Notes under the pieces: generated by a model
The model's input: only the letters and a program-made list of their open reading frames with translations
The model's database searches: none
Told to the model about the DNA's origin: nothing
Made by a program: the position numbers and the translations under genes
NCBI GenBank assembly: GCA_045863555.1
Contig: BTUU01000005.1
Span: forward strand, 1 to 64,000
From: JACRLV01 sp045863555
GTDB taxonomy: Bacteria > Planctomycetota > Phycisphaerae > UBA1845 > Fen-1342
Direction: 5' to 3'
DNA length: 64,000 nt
Shown: one piece after another, positions 1 through 8,373 of the stretch
Position numbering within the stretch: the stretch's first letter is position 1
Layout: each line of letters starts with the position of its first letter

Positions 1-100
1 GTGACGAGAACGGTCTGGCATGGGGACGCCGCGGGCGTCCTCGCGGCCGGGGTGTCGCCGCGTCTGCGAGTCCATCGGCGCTTTGGCAGGAAACGGGTGC

Positions 101-1414
101 ATGTCGGACGTGTCGTGGACGGAGATCGTCGCGCTGGTTCGGACGGAGCAACCGCAGCTCTACCGGGCGTGGTTCGAGGAACTGCCGTCGGGGCGGATCG
201 AGGGGGGCGAGTTTCGGGTAACGGTCGGCGACCCGGTGCAGGCGGCGTACCTTCAGAATGATTGCGCGGCGGCGTTCAGCAACGCGTTCATGCGGCTGAG
301 CGGGCGGCTGATGCCGGTGCGGTTCATCTCGTCCACGGCGGAGGCCCGGCCGCAGGTTCGGAGTCAGCCGGGGGCGCGGGTGGGTCCGCTGAACCCGGAC
401 TACACGTTTGAGCAGTTCGTGGTGGGGCCGTCGAACCGGCTGGCGCATGCGTCGTGCAAGGCGGTCTGCGTGCAGCCGGGGGCGGTGTACAACCCGCTGT
501 TCGTGCACGGGCCGTCGGGGACGGGCAAGACGCACCTGCTCCAGGCGATCTGCACGCATTTTGAGCGCACGGGGGGCGAATCGCGGGCGATCTACCTGAC
601 GTGCGAGACGTTTGTGAATGAATTCATCCGGGCGATCGAGACAGGCGGGCTGGCCGCGTTCCGCGATTCGATCCGGCACGCGGAAGTCCTGGTGATCGAT
701 GATGTGCAGTTCCTGGCGGGCCGCGAATCGAGCCAGGAGGAGCTGTTTCACACGTTCAACGTGCTGCACCAGTCGCGGCGGCAGATCGTGCTGTCGGCGG
801 ATCTTCCGCCGGCGGAGATTCCGACGCTGGAAGAGCGGCTGGTGAGCCGGTTCAAGTGGGGCCTGGTCGTGCAGGTCGGGATGCCGGACCGGGAGACGCG
901 GCACGCGATCCTGGCGAAGAAGGCGCGGCTGCGGGGCGTGGAGGTGCCGGACGAGATTCTGGACCTGGTGGCGGAGCAGGTCAGCTCGAACGTGCGGGCG
1001 CTGGAAGGCGCGCTGACGAAGCTGATCAGCGAGACGACGCTGGGGGGCAAGCCGATGTCGATCGACACGGCGCGGCAGATCCTCGCGGAGGTGGAGGGGG
1101 GCGGGCCGCGGCTGCTCCAGGTGCCGGACATCATCGAGCTGGTGGCGAAGCACTTCGGGCTGCGGAGCGCGGACCTGATCGGGCGGAAGCGGTCGCGCTC
1201 CGTCGCGCATCCGCGGCAGCTCGCGATCTACCTGGCCCGGAAGCTGACGCCGCTGAGCCTGGAGGAGATCGGGAGCTACTTCGGCGGCCGGGACCACTCG
1301 ACGGTGCTGCATGCTGCGACGGTCGTCGAGCGCGAGCGCGGCATCGAGCGCGAGATCGCGGACACGCTCGCCGTGCTGACGCGCACGATTCTCGGGAAGC
1401 GGGCGGCCGGATGA
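101..1414 (+). CDS. dnaA: Chromosomal replication initiator protein DnaA
   Basis: This is the AAA+ initiator that binds DnaA boxes at oriC and opens the origin. From the ATG at 101 it has 437 residues, close to the usual 440-470. A short N-terminal domain comes first. The AAA+ core has a Walker A motif GPSGTGKT (about residues 137-144) and a Walker B motif VLVIDDVQF (about residue 200). The C-terminal helix-turn-helix domain carries the DnaA signature GRDHSTVLHA. I chose this ATG because MSDVSWTEI begins the normal domain I; the frame stays open further upstream but without family-like sequence. Its stop lies 3 bp from the convergent end of the DinB-like gene. Upstream DNA where an origin might lie is outside the window. 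Confidence 0.96.
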   Translation: MSDVSWTEIVALVRTEQPQLYRAWFEELPSGRIEGGEFRVTVGDPVQAAYLQNDCAAAFSNAFMRLSGRLMPVRFISSTAEARPQVRSQPGARVGPLNPDYTFEQFVVGPSNRLAHASCKAVCVQPGAVYNPLFVHGPSGTGKTHLLQAICTHFERTGGESRAIYLTCETFVNEFIRAIETGGLAAFRDSIRHAEVLVIDDVQFLAGRESSQEELFHTFNVLHQSRRQIVLSADLPPAEIPTLEERLVSRFKWGLVVQVGMPDRETRHAILAKKARLRGVEVPDEILDLVAEQVSSNVRALEGALTKLISETTLGGKPMSIDTARQILAEVEGGGPRLLQVPDIIELVAKHFGLRSADLIGRKRSRSVAHPRQLAIYLARKLTPLSLEEIGSYFGGRDHSTVLHAATVVERERGIEREIADTLAVLTRTILGKRAAG

Positions 1415-1417
1415 CGC

Positions 1418-1885
1418 TCAGCGCGCGAGCATCTGCCTGATCGCGCCGAGATGGTAAGCCGCGTGCGCGACCGAACCGATCGCGGAACCGAGCGTCAGAT
1501 CCGTCCAGTCGATGGACGCGAGTTTCTGGCGCAGGGCCGCGTAGGCCGACCGGAGCGCCTCCACTTCGCGCTTCCACGCGGCCTCGTCGCGCGCGTCGAC
1601 GGTCCAGCTTTCATCCCAGTTGTTCGAGGATTTGTCGCCGGCGAGGAACTTGAGCGTGACCTCGATATGGAAGCGCACGTGGCGGGCGTGCTGGGCGATC
1701 GACCGGCGGCCGGGGGCGGCCCGGGCCGCATCGGCCGCGGGGATGGTCGCGAGGAGACCGAGCAGGCTGCCGCGGGGGCCGGAATCGGCGTACCACGTGG
1801 ACTTGTCGGCGGGAACGCCTTCGTAGGACTCGTTGAGCAATGCGGCGATGGTCTGCGTGACGAGTGCAGCGAGCGGTTCGGGCAT
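1418..1885 (-). CDS. DinB-like four-helix protein
   Basis: The product is 155 residues and resembles the DinB/YfiT superfamily of metal-binding four-helix bundles. Visible features are the histidine-rich stretch QHARHVRFHIEV near residue 67 and HAAYHLGAIRQ near the C-terminus, positions where family members bind a divalent metal. The ATG at 1885 has a GGAG ribosome site about 8 bases upstream. An earlier in-frame ATG at 1945 would add a non-family extension. Members act as thiol-dependent transferases or have unknown roles, so the substrate cannot be predicted. It is convergent with dnaA and monocistronic as far as can be seen. Confidence 0.75.
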   Translation of the reverse strand: MPEPLAALVTQTIAALLNESYEGVPADKSTWYADSGPRGSLLGLLATIPAADAARAAPGRRSIAQHARHVRFHIEVTLKFLAGDKSSNNWDESWTVDARDEAAWKREVEALRSAYAALRQKLASIDWTDLTLGSAIGSVAHAAYHLGAIRQMLAR

Positions 1886-1991
1886 GACGGTCTCCTCGGT
1901 GGGTCTCGCCCGGCCGTATCCTAACAAAATACGAACCATTGTCAAGCGCCTCAGCGGCGTTTTCTTGCCATTTCGCTGGCGCGGAGGCGGG

Positions 1992-2516
1992 TCAATTCGG
2001 GCCGAGGCCGACCTGGTCGAAATTCGAGCGGACGATGCTGAGGCCGTGGACGCAGGATTCGAACTCGGCGCTGAGTTCGCGGAAGAGGGCGCCGGGCGGA
2101 TGCTCGTCGGGCGGCGTGAGCTCGCCGGCGATCGTATAGGAGCGCTTTCCGCGGAGCAGGTACTCGCGCAGGCGGTCGCCGCCGTGGCGACGGAGGCGCA
2201 GATGCTCGGGGTAGACGCCGGTCCAGAAGAGCGTGAAGTCGCCGATGTAGCGATTGATGATGCGCGTGCGGCTGGCCCCGTCAGCCTCCGCGCCGAGGAC
2301 GGCGTCGGCTTCCATCTGCGAGATTTCGTGAATGGTCCGGCCGTCGACGCGGTGGAGCCGGTAGATACGGTCGACGTGGACGAACTCGGTGAGGAGTTCG
2401 CTGAGGTACTCGGTGATGCGCGGATTGCAGAGGCCCAACTCGGTCGTGAAGATCTGGTCGACGAGTCCGGAGAACATCAACCGGAGCGGATGATCCTTTG
2501 GAATGCGCGCGTACAT
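1992..2516 (-). CDS. Conserved hypothetical protein, soluble
   Basis: I do not recognise this 174-residue protein. It starts MYARIPKDHPLRLMFSGLVDQ, has no signal peptide or membrane segment, and is rich in charged residues and leucine, so it should be a mostly helical cytoplasmic protein. The start at 2516 is preceded by an AGGA sequence; an upstream in-frame start at 2570 would add only arginine/proline-rich sequence. Codon usage matches the neighbouring real genes, with strong third-position GC. It diverges from nadK across a 265-bp gap. Confidence 0.7.
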   Translation of the reverse strand: MYARIPKDHPLRLMFSGLVDQIFTTELGLCNPRITEYLSELLTEFVHVDRIYRLHRVDGRTIHEISQMEADAVLGAEADGASRTRIINRYIGDFTLFWTGVYPEHLRLRRHGGDRLREYLLRGKRSYTIAGELTPPDEHPPGALFRELSAEFESCVHGLSIVRSNFDQVGLGPN

Positions 2517-2781
2517 GGCGATCCTCGGCCCCACGGCCGGCGCTCTCGACGGCCGGGAGCGCAGGTTCATTCAATAGTATTCGGCACGATTTGCCGGGGG
2601 CGCGAATTTCCGTCGGTTTCTTTGCGGGGTCCGAGAAATTCCGCGGCGCGGGCGATTTGCCGCGGGCCGCGCGGGAAATCTGGCGGAGGCAGAGGGTATA
2701 CTTCTGCGGCCGGGCCGGATGATCGGACGTCGCGCGGGCTGCGGCGACGTCGATGATCGGCGGAGAGAGCAGGGCCGCCCC

Positions 2782-3615
2782 ATGCGTGTTGCGCTCATCG
2801 GTTCGCCTGAGAAACCTGCGGTGCCCGCGATGCTCGAGCGGACGCGGCGCTGGCTCGACGGCAAGGCGGAGGTCGTCTTCTGCGAGCGCACGTACGAGAG
2901 CAATCGCGCGCTCACGCACCGGCCGGACATGCTGCTGGTGCTGGGCGGCGACGGGACGCTGCTGGCGGCGGTTCGGAATCTCGGGACGGCGCAGATTCCG
3001 ATCGTCGGCGTGAATCTCGGCAAGCTCGGATTTCTGGCGGAATTCACGATCGAAGAGCTGGAAGGCGAGAGCGGGTTTCTCTTCGCGGACGGCCTGCCGG
3101 TGACGCCGCGCGTGATGCTGGACGTGCGGTTTCGGCCGACGGCGGGCGAGGGCTGCGACACGCTGGCGGTGAACGACTGCGTGCTCTTCGCGGGCGCGCC
3201 TTTTCGGATGATCGAGCTGTCGATCGAGGCGGACGGCGAAGAGGTGGCGGAGATCCGCGGCGACGGGCTGATCATCTCGACGGCGTCGGGTTCGACGGCG
3301 CACAATCTCTCCGCGGGCGGGCCGATTTTGGAGCCGACGGCCGAGGCGTTCGTGGTGACGCCGATCTGTCCGCACGCGCTGACGTTCCGACCGGTGGTCG
3401 TGCACGCGGACCGGAAGCTGCGGATTCGCGTGGGGAAATCGAATGAGAACTCGCAGTTGACGATCGACGGGTTCACGCGGCGGCGGTTTTCGCCGGGAGA
3501 CTCCGTGGAGATCACGCGGTATCCGGCGAAGTGTCTGCTGGTGCGGAATCCGCGGCGGTCGGTGTGGTATGCGCTGCGGCGGAAGCTGATGTGGGCGCAG
3601 AATCCGGTGCAGTGA
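2782..3615 (+). CDS. nadK: NAD kinase
   Basis: This enzyme phosphorylates NAD+ to NADP+ using ATP or polyphosphate in the cytoplasm. The product is 277 residues, typical for the family. The nucleotide-binding GGDGT motif is at residues 55-59. The second conserved block reads VNDCVLF, where many homologues have NE. The third is GDGLIISTASGSTAHNLSAGG, the usual DG..STP.GSTAY.LSAGG signature with minor changes. The ATG at 2782 starts the Rossmann-like strand MRVALIGS; a further upstream ATG at 2719 adds an arginine-rich stretch foreign to the family. A TATACT hexamer at 2697-2702 could be a -10 element, but no clear -35 is visible. Confidence 0.93.
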   Translation: MRVALIGSPEKPAVPAMLERTRRWLDGKAEVVFCERTYESNRALTHRPDMLLVLGGDGTLLAAVRNLGTAQIPIVGVNLGKLGFLAEFTIEELEGESGFLFADGLPVTPRVMLDVRFRPTAGEGCDTLAVNDCVLFAGAPFRMIELSIEADGEEVAEIRGDGLIISTASGSTAHNLSAGGPILEPTAEAFVVTPICPHALTFRPVVVHADRKLRIRVGKSNENSQLTIDGFTRRRFSPGDSVEITRYPAKCLLVRNPRRSVWYALRRKLMWAQNPVQ

Positions 3616-3620
3616 CGAAT

Positions 3621-3665
3621 GGGTCACGAGGTCACAAGGTGACAACGTGACAATGTGACAAGGGG
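3621..3665. repeat. Short tandem repeat, period 8 (GTGACAAN type)
   Basis: Just after nadK the DNA reads as imperfect 8-bp units: gggtcacg, aggtcaca, aggtgaca, acgtgaca, atgtgaca, ending in aggggg. Two other loci in this window (11493-11520 and 33965-33999) have the same kind of array with GTG at the head of each unit and a G-run at the end. The function is unknown. Confidence 0.75.
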
Positions 3666-3743
3666 GCCCTTCACCGACTGCGCGGGCGCGGGCGCGGCGC
3701 AGGGGACGTCTCTCGATTGATAGCAGGGCCATGAGCGGGCGCG

Positions 3744-4271
3744 ATGAAGGTCGAAGATCGACGATCCGTGGAGCTTCGCGAGCGGGCGCGCGGCCTTGAG
3801 GGGCGGCGGATTGGGAAGATCGTTCTTGCCGTCGTCGCCCTGCTGGGAGCGGCACTTTCCGCTGGGCGGGCGAATCTGCTGACGCGGCCGGTGGAATATC
3901 GCCAGTGGATCGCGCAGATCGATGGCATGTTGCAGTCCCTCGCATCAATGCCGAGCCTGGGGGGATCAGATCCGAAATCGACTCGCGAGCGTTTTGAGGA
4001 ATCACGACGGGCGTGGACGGAGGCCGCCGCGGCATACCCCTGGTACCTGGCAGGCTGGATCGGCTGTGCCGCCGTTTGGGGGGTTATGTTGGCTCTTTGG
4101 GTGGCGTCTGAACGCGGAATCGCGCGCAAACAGCGGCGCTACCGGTGGCTCGCGGATGGACGGTGTGGCGGATGCGGGTATTCGCTCCAAGGTCTGGCAG
4201 ACGGCCGTTGCCCAGAGTGCGGGGACGCAAATACGTGGGCGGATGCGCGGATCCCGATTCCTCCGGATTGA
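3744..4271 (+). CDS. Membrane protein with C-terminal zinc ribbon
   Basis: The product is 175 residues with two predicted membrane helices, about residues 24-43 (IVLAVVALLGAALSAG) and about 98-120 (WYLAGWIGCAAVWGVMLALW). A cytoplasmic tail follows with CGGCGYSL-x7-CPECG, a four-cysteine zinc ribbon. I have seen this tail repeatedly in planctomycete membrane proteins of unknown function, and it supports the taxonomic guess. The extracytoplasmic part between the helices is about 50 residues and charged. It follows nadK by 128 bp and is convergent with the next gene. Function not assigned. Confidence 0.75.
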   Translation: MKVEDRRSVELRERARGLEGRRIGKIVLAVVALLGAALSAGRANLLTRPVEYRQWIAQIDGMLQSLASMPSLGGSDPKSTRERFEESRRAWTEAAAAYPWYLAGWIGCAAVWGVMLALWVASERGIARKQRRYRWLADGRCGGCGYSLQGLADGRCPECGDANTWADARIPIPPD

Positions 4272-4303
4272 CGCGTCGGTGATTTCAGGGGGGAGATGCT
4301 CAC

Positions 4304-5488
4304 CTACCGGTCTTTCTGCACCGGCCAGAAGACGTAGTCGCCGTCGCCGGTTTTTTCGCCGAATTTCGGATCGTGCTTGCCGCCGTCGTCGCGGGTGTTG
4401 ATGCCCACGCTGTAGAGCGTGAACGAGTCGCCGGCGAGTCTGTAGATGAACGGTTTGCCGCTGAAGGGATCGGTTTTCGCGGCGACGGGGACGCCGGGGA
4501 GTTTGTCGAGGCTGTCGGGCCAGGCGTTGTTCTTGTCGTGGAAGGCGGAGAGTTCGTAGAGGAGCCGGGTCCCGCGGCAAAGCGCTTCGGATCGGAAGCG
4601 GAGAACGATCGCGCGGCCGAGATTCGGAATCAGCATCTTGATGATCTCTTCATTTCGTTTCGCCTTGAGATCGTTTTCGAGGGCTTCGATGTCCTTCCCG
4701 ATGGACGGCGTCCAGGGCTGCTCGGACCTCGCCGCAAGCTTCTTGTAGAACTCGGCAACGGAGGAGCACGTGGCTGCTGGATCGGCCGGTGCGGCGGCCA
4801 TCGCTGCGCCGCGCACCGGTCCGCGTTTCGCGAGCATCTGGGTGACATCGTAGAAGACGGCCAGTTCGGCATTGGCGACTGTCCGGAACGGGCGCGGCTC
4901 GAAACTCGGGCTCCGGAGGATGTCGAGGCACTTTCGGCGCTGCGTGGCTGTCAGAATGTCGCGATCGAGCGCGAGGGAGAAATCGTCACAGATCAGGGAA
5001 CGCAGCGCGTGGCCGATGAGCTGCGAGATGGCCATTGGTTCCCGGTCGATCTGGCGCGCGAGGCCGGCGTTCGCCGCCATGAGCGCCACGAAGCGCTCCC
5101 CGTCCACCTTGCCCGCCGGCGCGCGCCACGCGTGGTCTGACGCCCCCTTTGCAAGGGCGCGGAAGTAGCTGAGCGGCCCGACGCGGACGTCGATCAACGT
5201 GCGAGTGGCTTCTGGCGTCGACTCGTCGTACGAGAGCCCGAAGAAGGCATGCGACTTCGCCGAAGCCTGGAGAAAGTCGTCGATCAGGTCCTTGGTGCGG
5301 GCGTACGATTTTTCCCATGCGGCGTGGTCGGCGGGATTCCATGGGCCGCCGTCCCATTTCTCGTCCTTGTCGCTCATCGGGCCGCTGAAGCCGAGCGCGG
5401 CGGACGCGTCTTCGGTCGCCGTGAATTCGCCGATCATCTTCCGATAGAGCGGTGCGGCGTTGTCCTCCTCGCGCATGCCGGCGGTCAA
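4304..5488 (-). CDS. Hypothetical protein, probably missing its 5' end
   Basis: The frame gives 394 residues from a TTG at 5488. It is mostly helical, and its last 80 residues (DPFSGKPFIYRLAGDSF, SVGINTRDDGG, GDYVFWP) resemble the C-terminal module seen in planctomycete proteins related to pseudopilin-type or general-secretion-like proteins; the rest is unrecognised. Coding-like sequence continues upstream of the TTG (PPPVPDFKTKVDYAAWLEKQ) up to position 5584, where a TGA interrupts it, and that stretch contains no ATG or GTG. A signal or membrane anchor expected at the start is absent. The gene may therefore be 5'-truncated or frameshifted near 5585. The neighbouring T-rich DNA (5590-5640) differs in composition. 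Confidence 0.55.
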   Translation of the reverse strand: MTAGMREEDNAAPLYRKMIGEFTATEDASAALGFSGPMSDKDEKWDGGPWNPADHAAWEKSYARTKDLIDDFLQASAKSHAFFGLSYDESTPEATRTLIDVRVGPLSYFRALAKGASDHAWRAPAGKVDGERFVALMAANAGLARQIDREPMAISQLIGHALRSLICDDFSLALDRDILTATQRRKCLDILRSPSFEPRPFRTVANAELAVFYDVTQMLAKRGPVRGAAMAAAPADPAATCSSVAEFYKKLAARSEQPWTPSIGKDIEALENDLKAKRNEEIIKMLIPNLGRAIVLRFRSEALCRGTRLLYELSAFHDKNNAWPDSLDKLPGVPVAAKTDPFSGKPFIYRLAGDSFTLYSVGINTRDDGGKHDPKFGEKTGDGDYVFWPVQKDR

Positions 5489-5678
5489 CTGCTTTTCGAG
5501 CCAGGCGGCGTAGTCGACTTTCGTCTTGAAATCAGGGACGGGCGGCGGTTCGAGCTTAGCCCAACTTTCGCACTTTGGAAAAATTCAGTGCGATTTTTCG
5601 GCTCTGGCGCTTGCTTTGTTTTTGTTTGCCTTTTTGACACTGTGTGGGGTCTGCGATTGGGGCCCGGCGTTTGGTCTG

Positions 5679-5713
5679 GGGGCGGGGTGAAACAGTCTGT
5701 TGCACCGCGCCCC
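5679..5713 (-). terminator. GC-rich hairpin after cassette 1
   Basis: The arms GGGGCG (5679-5684) and CGCCCC (5708-5713) continue inward as GGTG/CACC and AACAG/CTGTT, giving a long nearly perfect stem. It lies 47 bp downstream of the VPLP-CTERM gene ending at 5761. There is no strong U-run, so intrinsic termination is inferred. Related hairpins with the same GGGGCG/CGCCCC outer arms follow cassettes 2 and 3. Confidence 0.5.
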
Positions 5714-5760
5714 AAACTAGATCACGCTGGGCAATAAGAACCACCCAGCCATCCTTATGT

Positions 5761-6285
5761 TCACGCCGCGCGCCGCTTCGCCCAACCGGCCATTCCAAGC
5801 CCCAAAGCACCGAGTAGCACTGCACTTGGAACGGGGACGACAAGATTCGATCGGTCCGGATTCCAGGAACTGTCGCCCAGACTCCAAGTCCCTGCACCGT
5901 CGTAGTTGAACACGTATGACGCAATTCGAGTCGCACCCGCAAACGCGGCGAACTGGAACGAGAACGGATTGCCATACTGAGGATCGGCGAGGTGGAACGT
6001 CCAATAGTACGTGCCACCGACCGTCGAACCCGTCGCGTAACCCAAGGTATTTGACAGGTTCGACGACGTCCATCCCGAGCGACCCGTGATCTCCATAGCG
6101 GGCGATGCGAATTCGTCTCCCGCCGTGATCATCTCGACAGCAAAGAAGTCGATGGCTCCGGGCTCAACCCAGTACCAGTTCGACGCCCAACTGCCGCCCT
6201 CCTGATCGAAGACGTGTACCGGATCTGCCGAGCAGGTCAGGCAGGCACCTAGCGAGAGAAGCGCGAGCGCTAGTGACTGTCTCAT
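5761..6285 (-). CDS. VPLP/PEP-CTERM-like secreted protein A
   Basis: The product is 174 residues. An N-terminal signal peptide (MRQSLALALLSLGACLTCSA) is followed by a roughly 125-residue beta-rich domain with many Gly, Ser, Trp and Tyr residues. The C-terminal sorting signal is VPVPSAVLLGALGLGMAGWA followed by KRRAA: a Pro-containing motif, a membrane segment and a basic tail. Proteins of this plan are exported and then recognised by an exosortase. The ATG at 6285 has a strong GGAGGT site. It is the last gene of cassette 1, 54 bp after protein B, and is followed by a hairpin. The exosortase encoded at 36413-37396 is a candidate processing enzyme. Confidence 0.85.
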   Translation of the reverse strand: MRQSLALALLSLGACLTCSADPVHVFDQEGGSWASNWYWVEPGAIDFFAVEMITAGDEFASPAMEITGRSGWTSSNLSNTLGYATGSTVGGTYYWTFHLADPQYGNPFSFQFAAFAGATRIASYVFNYDGAGTWSLGDSSWNPDRSNLVVPVPSAVLLGALGLGMAGWAKRRAA

Positions 6286-6339
6286 TGTTCAAACCTCCCT
6301 GCGTTTTGGTCGACCAAGTCCATGTTGACGGGATATTGG

Positions 6340-7050
6340 TCAGTTCTTACGCCGCGCCGCCCAGCCAGCAACGCCCAATCCGAGCGCTCCCAGCAACAGC
6401 GCGCCGGGGAGGGGGACGAGAATTAGCTGCGATTGGCGATCGGCACCACTATTCGGGTCCAAGATCGCGGCGGCGTTGTTCGTGTTCCAGAGGTTGAGAA
6501 CCCGAACGTTTGCCGCAGCACCCGACGTCACAGCATCGAGCAGCGCTTCCTTGGCGGCGGGAAGTTCACCCAGCGTTACCGTGTAACCCAGCTTCTTCCA
6601 AATATAGGCCTGAACCCAGCCGTTGACTTGCGCCTGAGTGCCATCAACCCCAACCTGGAATCCAGCGCCCAACGCGTTGAGGCCCGCATCCCATCCACCA
6701 GCGCCTGCATAGACGGCAAACACTTCGCGGAGGTCAAGCCCCGCCTGGTTCGCGTAGATGTCGATCGGACCAGAACCATCGTAGTAGACTTCGGAATCGA
6801 TCGTGGCCCAATTGCCAAAGCCAGCCGTCGTGCGTTCGGTGCAAAACGTGTAAAAACTCTGGCCCGTGCCATATCCGACGTTGGCCCAGTTTGCGCCGCC
6901 GCCCGCCGTCGTGAATCGGAAGGCTCCCCCGTTGTTCGGGAAGCCGAAGCTGGTCCCATTGCTGATCGCGTAGATATTCGAGACATCAGGGGCGGCAAAC
7001 GCAGCACTGGCTGCGAGAAGACCGACCACCATCGTGAAATACGTGCGCAT
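6340..7050 (-). CDS. VPLP-CTERM-like secreted protein B
   Basis: The product is 236 residues. The signal peptide MRTYFTMVVGLLAASAAFA ends at a normal AFA cleavage site. A soluble domain with few charges follows, containing SFYTFCTERT and VQAYIWKK motifs. The C-terminus is VPLPGALLLGALGLGVAGWA plus ARRKN, the best VPLPA-CTERM match of the four. Protein C has a similar middle region (FTTFCVETTE, ALWWIEQE, VMRLWDT against FYTFCTERT, AYIWKK, VLNLWNT), so B and C are homologues. A GGAG site precedes the ATG at 7050. It sits between X1 (59-bp gap) and protein A. Confidence 0.87.
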   Translation of the reverse strand: MRTYFTMVVGLLAASAAFAAPDVSNIYAISNGTSFGFPNNGGAFRFTTAGGGANWANVGYGTGQSFYTFCTERTTAGFGNWATIDSEVYYDGSGPIDIYANQAGLDLREVFAVYAGAGGWDAGLNALGAGFQVGVDGTQAQVNGWVQAYIWKKLGYTVTLGELPAAKEALLDAVTSGAAANVRVLNLWNTNNAAAILDPNSGADRQSQLILVPLPGALLLGALGLGVAGWAARRKN

Positions 7051-7109
7051 TCAATTCTCCATCTTCGAAACAGGAATTCAATTCGATCGAGAAACGCGTG
7101 TATGAAGGA

Positions 7110-7682
7110 TCAGAGAGGCGGTGCGCGCGGCGATACGCGCGTGAGGTGATTGCGCTGAGATTTCGCTGTATCGCGAGGCAGCACGCCGTCGCAAATCGGT
7201 ACGAGCGGCTCGACGGATTCAAATGGGCGGATTTCAAGAACCGGGAAGTCGAAGTCGATCGGCGTTGCGTGGCCGATCTGCTGCGGGCCGGAGGTGGAGT
7301 ACCACTCGGGCAGCGAGCCGAAATGGGCCTTGCGAAGCGAACGCAGGCCGCCGACCGCCCCAAGGCAGAGCAGGCCGGCCGCGACGAGCGACGAACTGCT
7401 CGGGCCGCCGGGGAGCGTGACGACGCTACCCGACTTCGAACCGCCGCCGATCGCCGGAGCGGCCGCGGCATCAATGGGCGAATCGAGCCAGGCCTTGTGC
7501 AACTGCGAACCGATTAGCGGAGAGAGCCCCTCGCCGCAGAGCGTGGCGTGAACGAGCGGCGCGGCCGCATCCGCCGCCCGCGGAGAAAGCGCCCCCGAGG
7601 CCGACGACGACGGGCCTGCCACGGTGCTGCCGGTCAGCAGCGCCGAGAGAACCACGCCCAGAGTGAGTCGCATGTGCAGCAT
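7110..7682 (-). CDS. X1: cassette-leading exported protein of unknown family
   Basis: The product is 190 residues and starts ATG at 7682 (a second ATG at 7673 is possible). A signal peptide (LTLGVVLSALLTGSTVAG) is followed by a variable linker with an ATLCGEGLSPL motif. Then comes an internal hydrophobic segment LPGGPSSSSLVAAGLLCLGA, RSLRKA, and a conserved tail FGSLPEWYSTSGPQQIGHAT. The GPSS-helix-RSLRK unit looks like a PEP-CTERM signal placed about 80 residues before the C-terminus instead of at it. X2 and X3 share this plan. Each X gene is first in its cassette, directly upstream of a VPLP-CTERM gene. I do not recognise the family. Confidence 0.8.
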   Translation of the reverse strand: MLHMRLTLGVVLSALLTGSTVAGPSSSASGALSPRAADAAAPLVHATLCGEGLSPLIGSQLHKAWLDSPIDAAAAPAIGGGSKSGSVVTLPGGPSSSSLVAAGLLCLGAVGGLRSLRKAHFGSLPEWYSTSGPQQIGHATPIDFDFPVLEIRPFESVEPLVPICDGVLPRDTAKSQRNHLTRVSPRAPPL

Positions 7683-7705
7683 GAAGCTTATACGCCTTAC
7701 GGTGG

Positions 7706-7734
7706 ATTCTCGCCGTTCGCAGCCGCCGAGTCAA
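7706..7734 (-). promoter_or_regulatory. Promoter of cassette 1
   Basis: Read on the minus strand, TTGACT (7729-7734), a 17-bp spacer and GAGAAT (7706-7711) lie 23 bp before the X1 start. X2 and X3 have the same arrangement, TTGAC-N17/18-NANAAT, which supports a real sigma-70-type promoter. Confidence 0.6.
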
Positions 7735-7860
7735 CGGCATTTTGAGCGGAATTCGCGGATTGCGGAGAAATTCTCAGGAGCGTGAGCGAGCTGACGGTCG
7801 ATTTGAGCGCGCCGGTGATAGCGTCCGACGGGGACGGCGGGCACGTGCCCGGTGGAAATC

Positions 7861-8090
7861 GTGGACTGGGGTTTTTGGGGGCGTGGCGGGAAGGGATTCG
7901 AGGACGGTCCGTGCGAGATGGGAATCACGCACGAGCCGGGAGTGGTGGACGGGGGTTTTTGGGGGCGTGGCGGAAAGGGATTCCCGGACGGTCCGTGCGA
8001 GATGGGAATCGCGCACGAGCCGGCATTCGCGGCGGCGCGGGAAGGGATTCCCGACCCGCACATGCGAGATGGGAATCACCCACGAGCGCG
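7861..8090. repeat. 84-bp direct repeat, about 2.7 copies
   Basis: Units start at 7861 (gtggactggggtttttgggg) and 7945 (gtggacgggggtttttgggg). A third, 5'-shortened copy runs from about 8029. Each contains aagggattc, ggacggtccg (in the first two) and gcgagatgggaatc followed by cacgagc. No coding pattern fits. The array lies between the cassette 1 promoter and the cassette 2 hairpin, so this 690-bp interval (7683-8373) contains no gene. Confidence 0.85.
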
Positions 8091-8151
8091 CAACGCCCGC
8101 TGGCCAAGCGAGTTCGGACGATCGAACGCCGGCCGCGAACGACAAAGGACG

Positions 8152-8184
8152 GGGGCGACGCGCTGGGGGTGAACGCGCCGCCCC
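8152..8184 (-). terminator. GC-rich hairpin after cassette 2
   Basis: The arms GGGGCG (8152-8157) and CGCCCC (8179-8184) extend through CGCG/CGCG with one mismatch. The hairpin matches those after cassettes 1 and 3 but sits 189 bp from the stop at 8374, because a REP-like element (8251-8327) lies between them. Termination is inferred, as there is no clear U-run. Confidence 0.45.
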
Positions 8185-8250
8185 ACAGGGCATGCCTCCA
8201 GCTGAGGTTCGATCATTGTTGGCCAGTGTAGCTGGTCAAAAGTACTGCAT

Positions 8251-8327
8251 CATGGGTGGAGCGGGCATTCTGCCCGCTCGTGCGCAAAACTCGGTGCGGG
8301 CAGGATGCCCGCACCACCCTGCCCATG
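8251..8327. repeat. REP-like cruciform element
   Basis: Two perfect hairpins lie side by side: gcgggca-ttc-tgcccgc (8261-8277) and ggtgcgggca-gga-tgcccgcacc (8293-8315). Outer arms catggg (8251-8256) and cccatg (8322-8327) enclose them. This compact nested palindrome resembles the dispersed REP-type elements that planctomycete genomes carry between genes. It sits between the end of protein C and its hairpin. Confidence 0.75.
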
Positions 8328-8373
8328 ACGCGAACAGCGTGTCTAGGTACGCTAGCGCTGCCCGCTGCACTGC

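Noticed and set aside
1..100. Origin of replication ahead of dnaA
   Set aside because: Only 100 bases are visible, and they show no cluster of DnaA boxes.
2281..4035. Minus-strand open frame covering nadK
   Set aside because: NAD kinase motifs are on the plus strand; the other product is Arg/Pro/His-rich noise.
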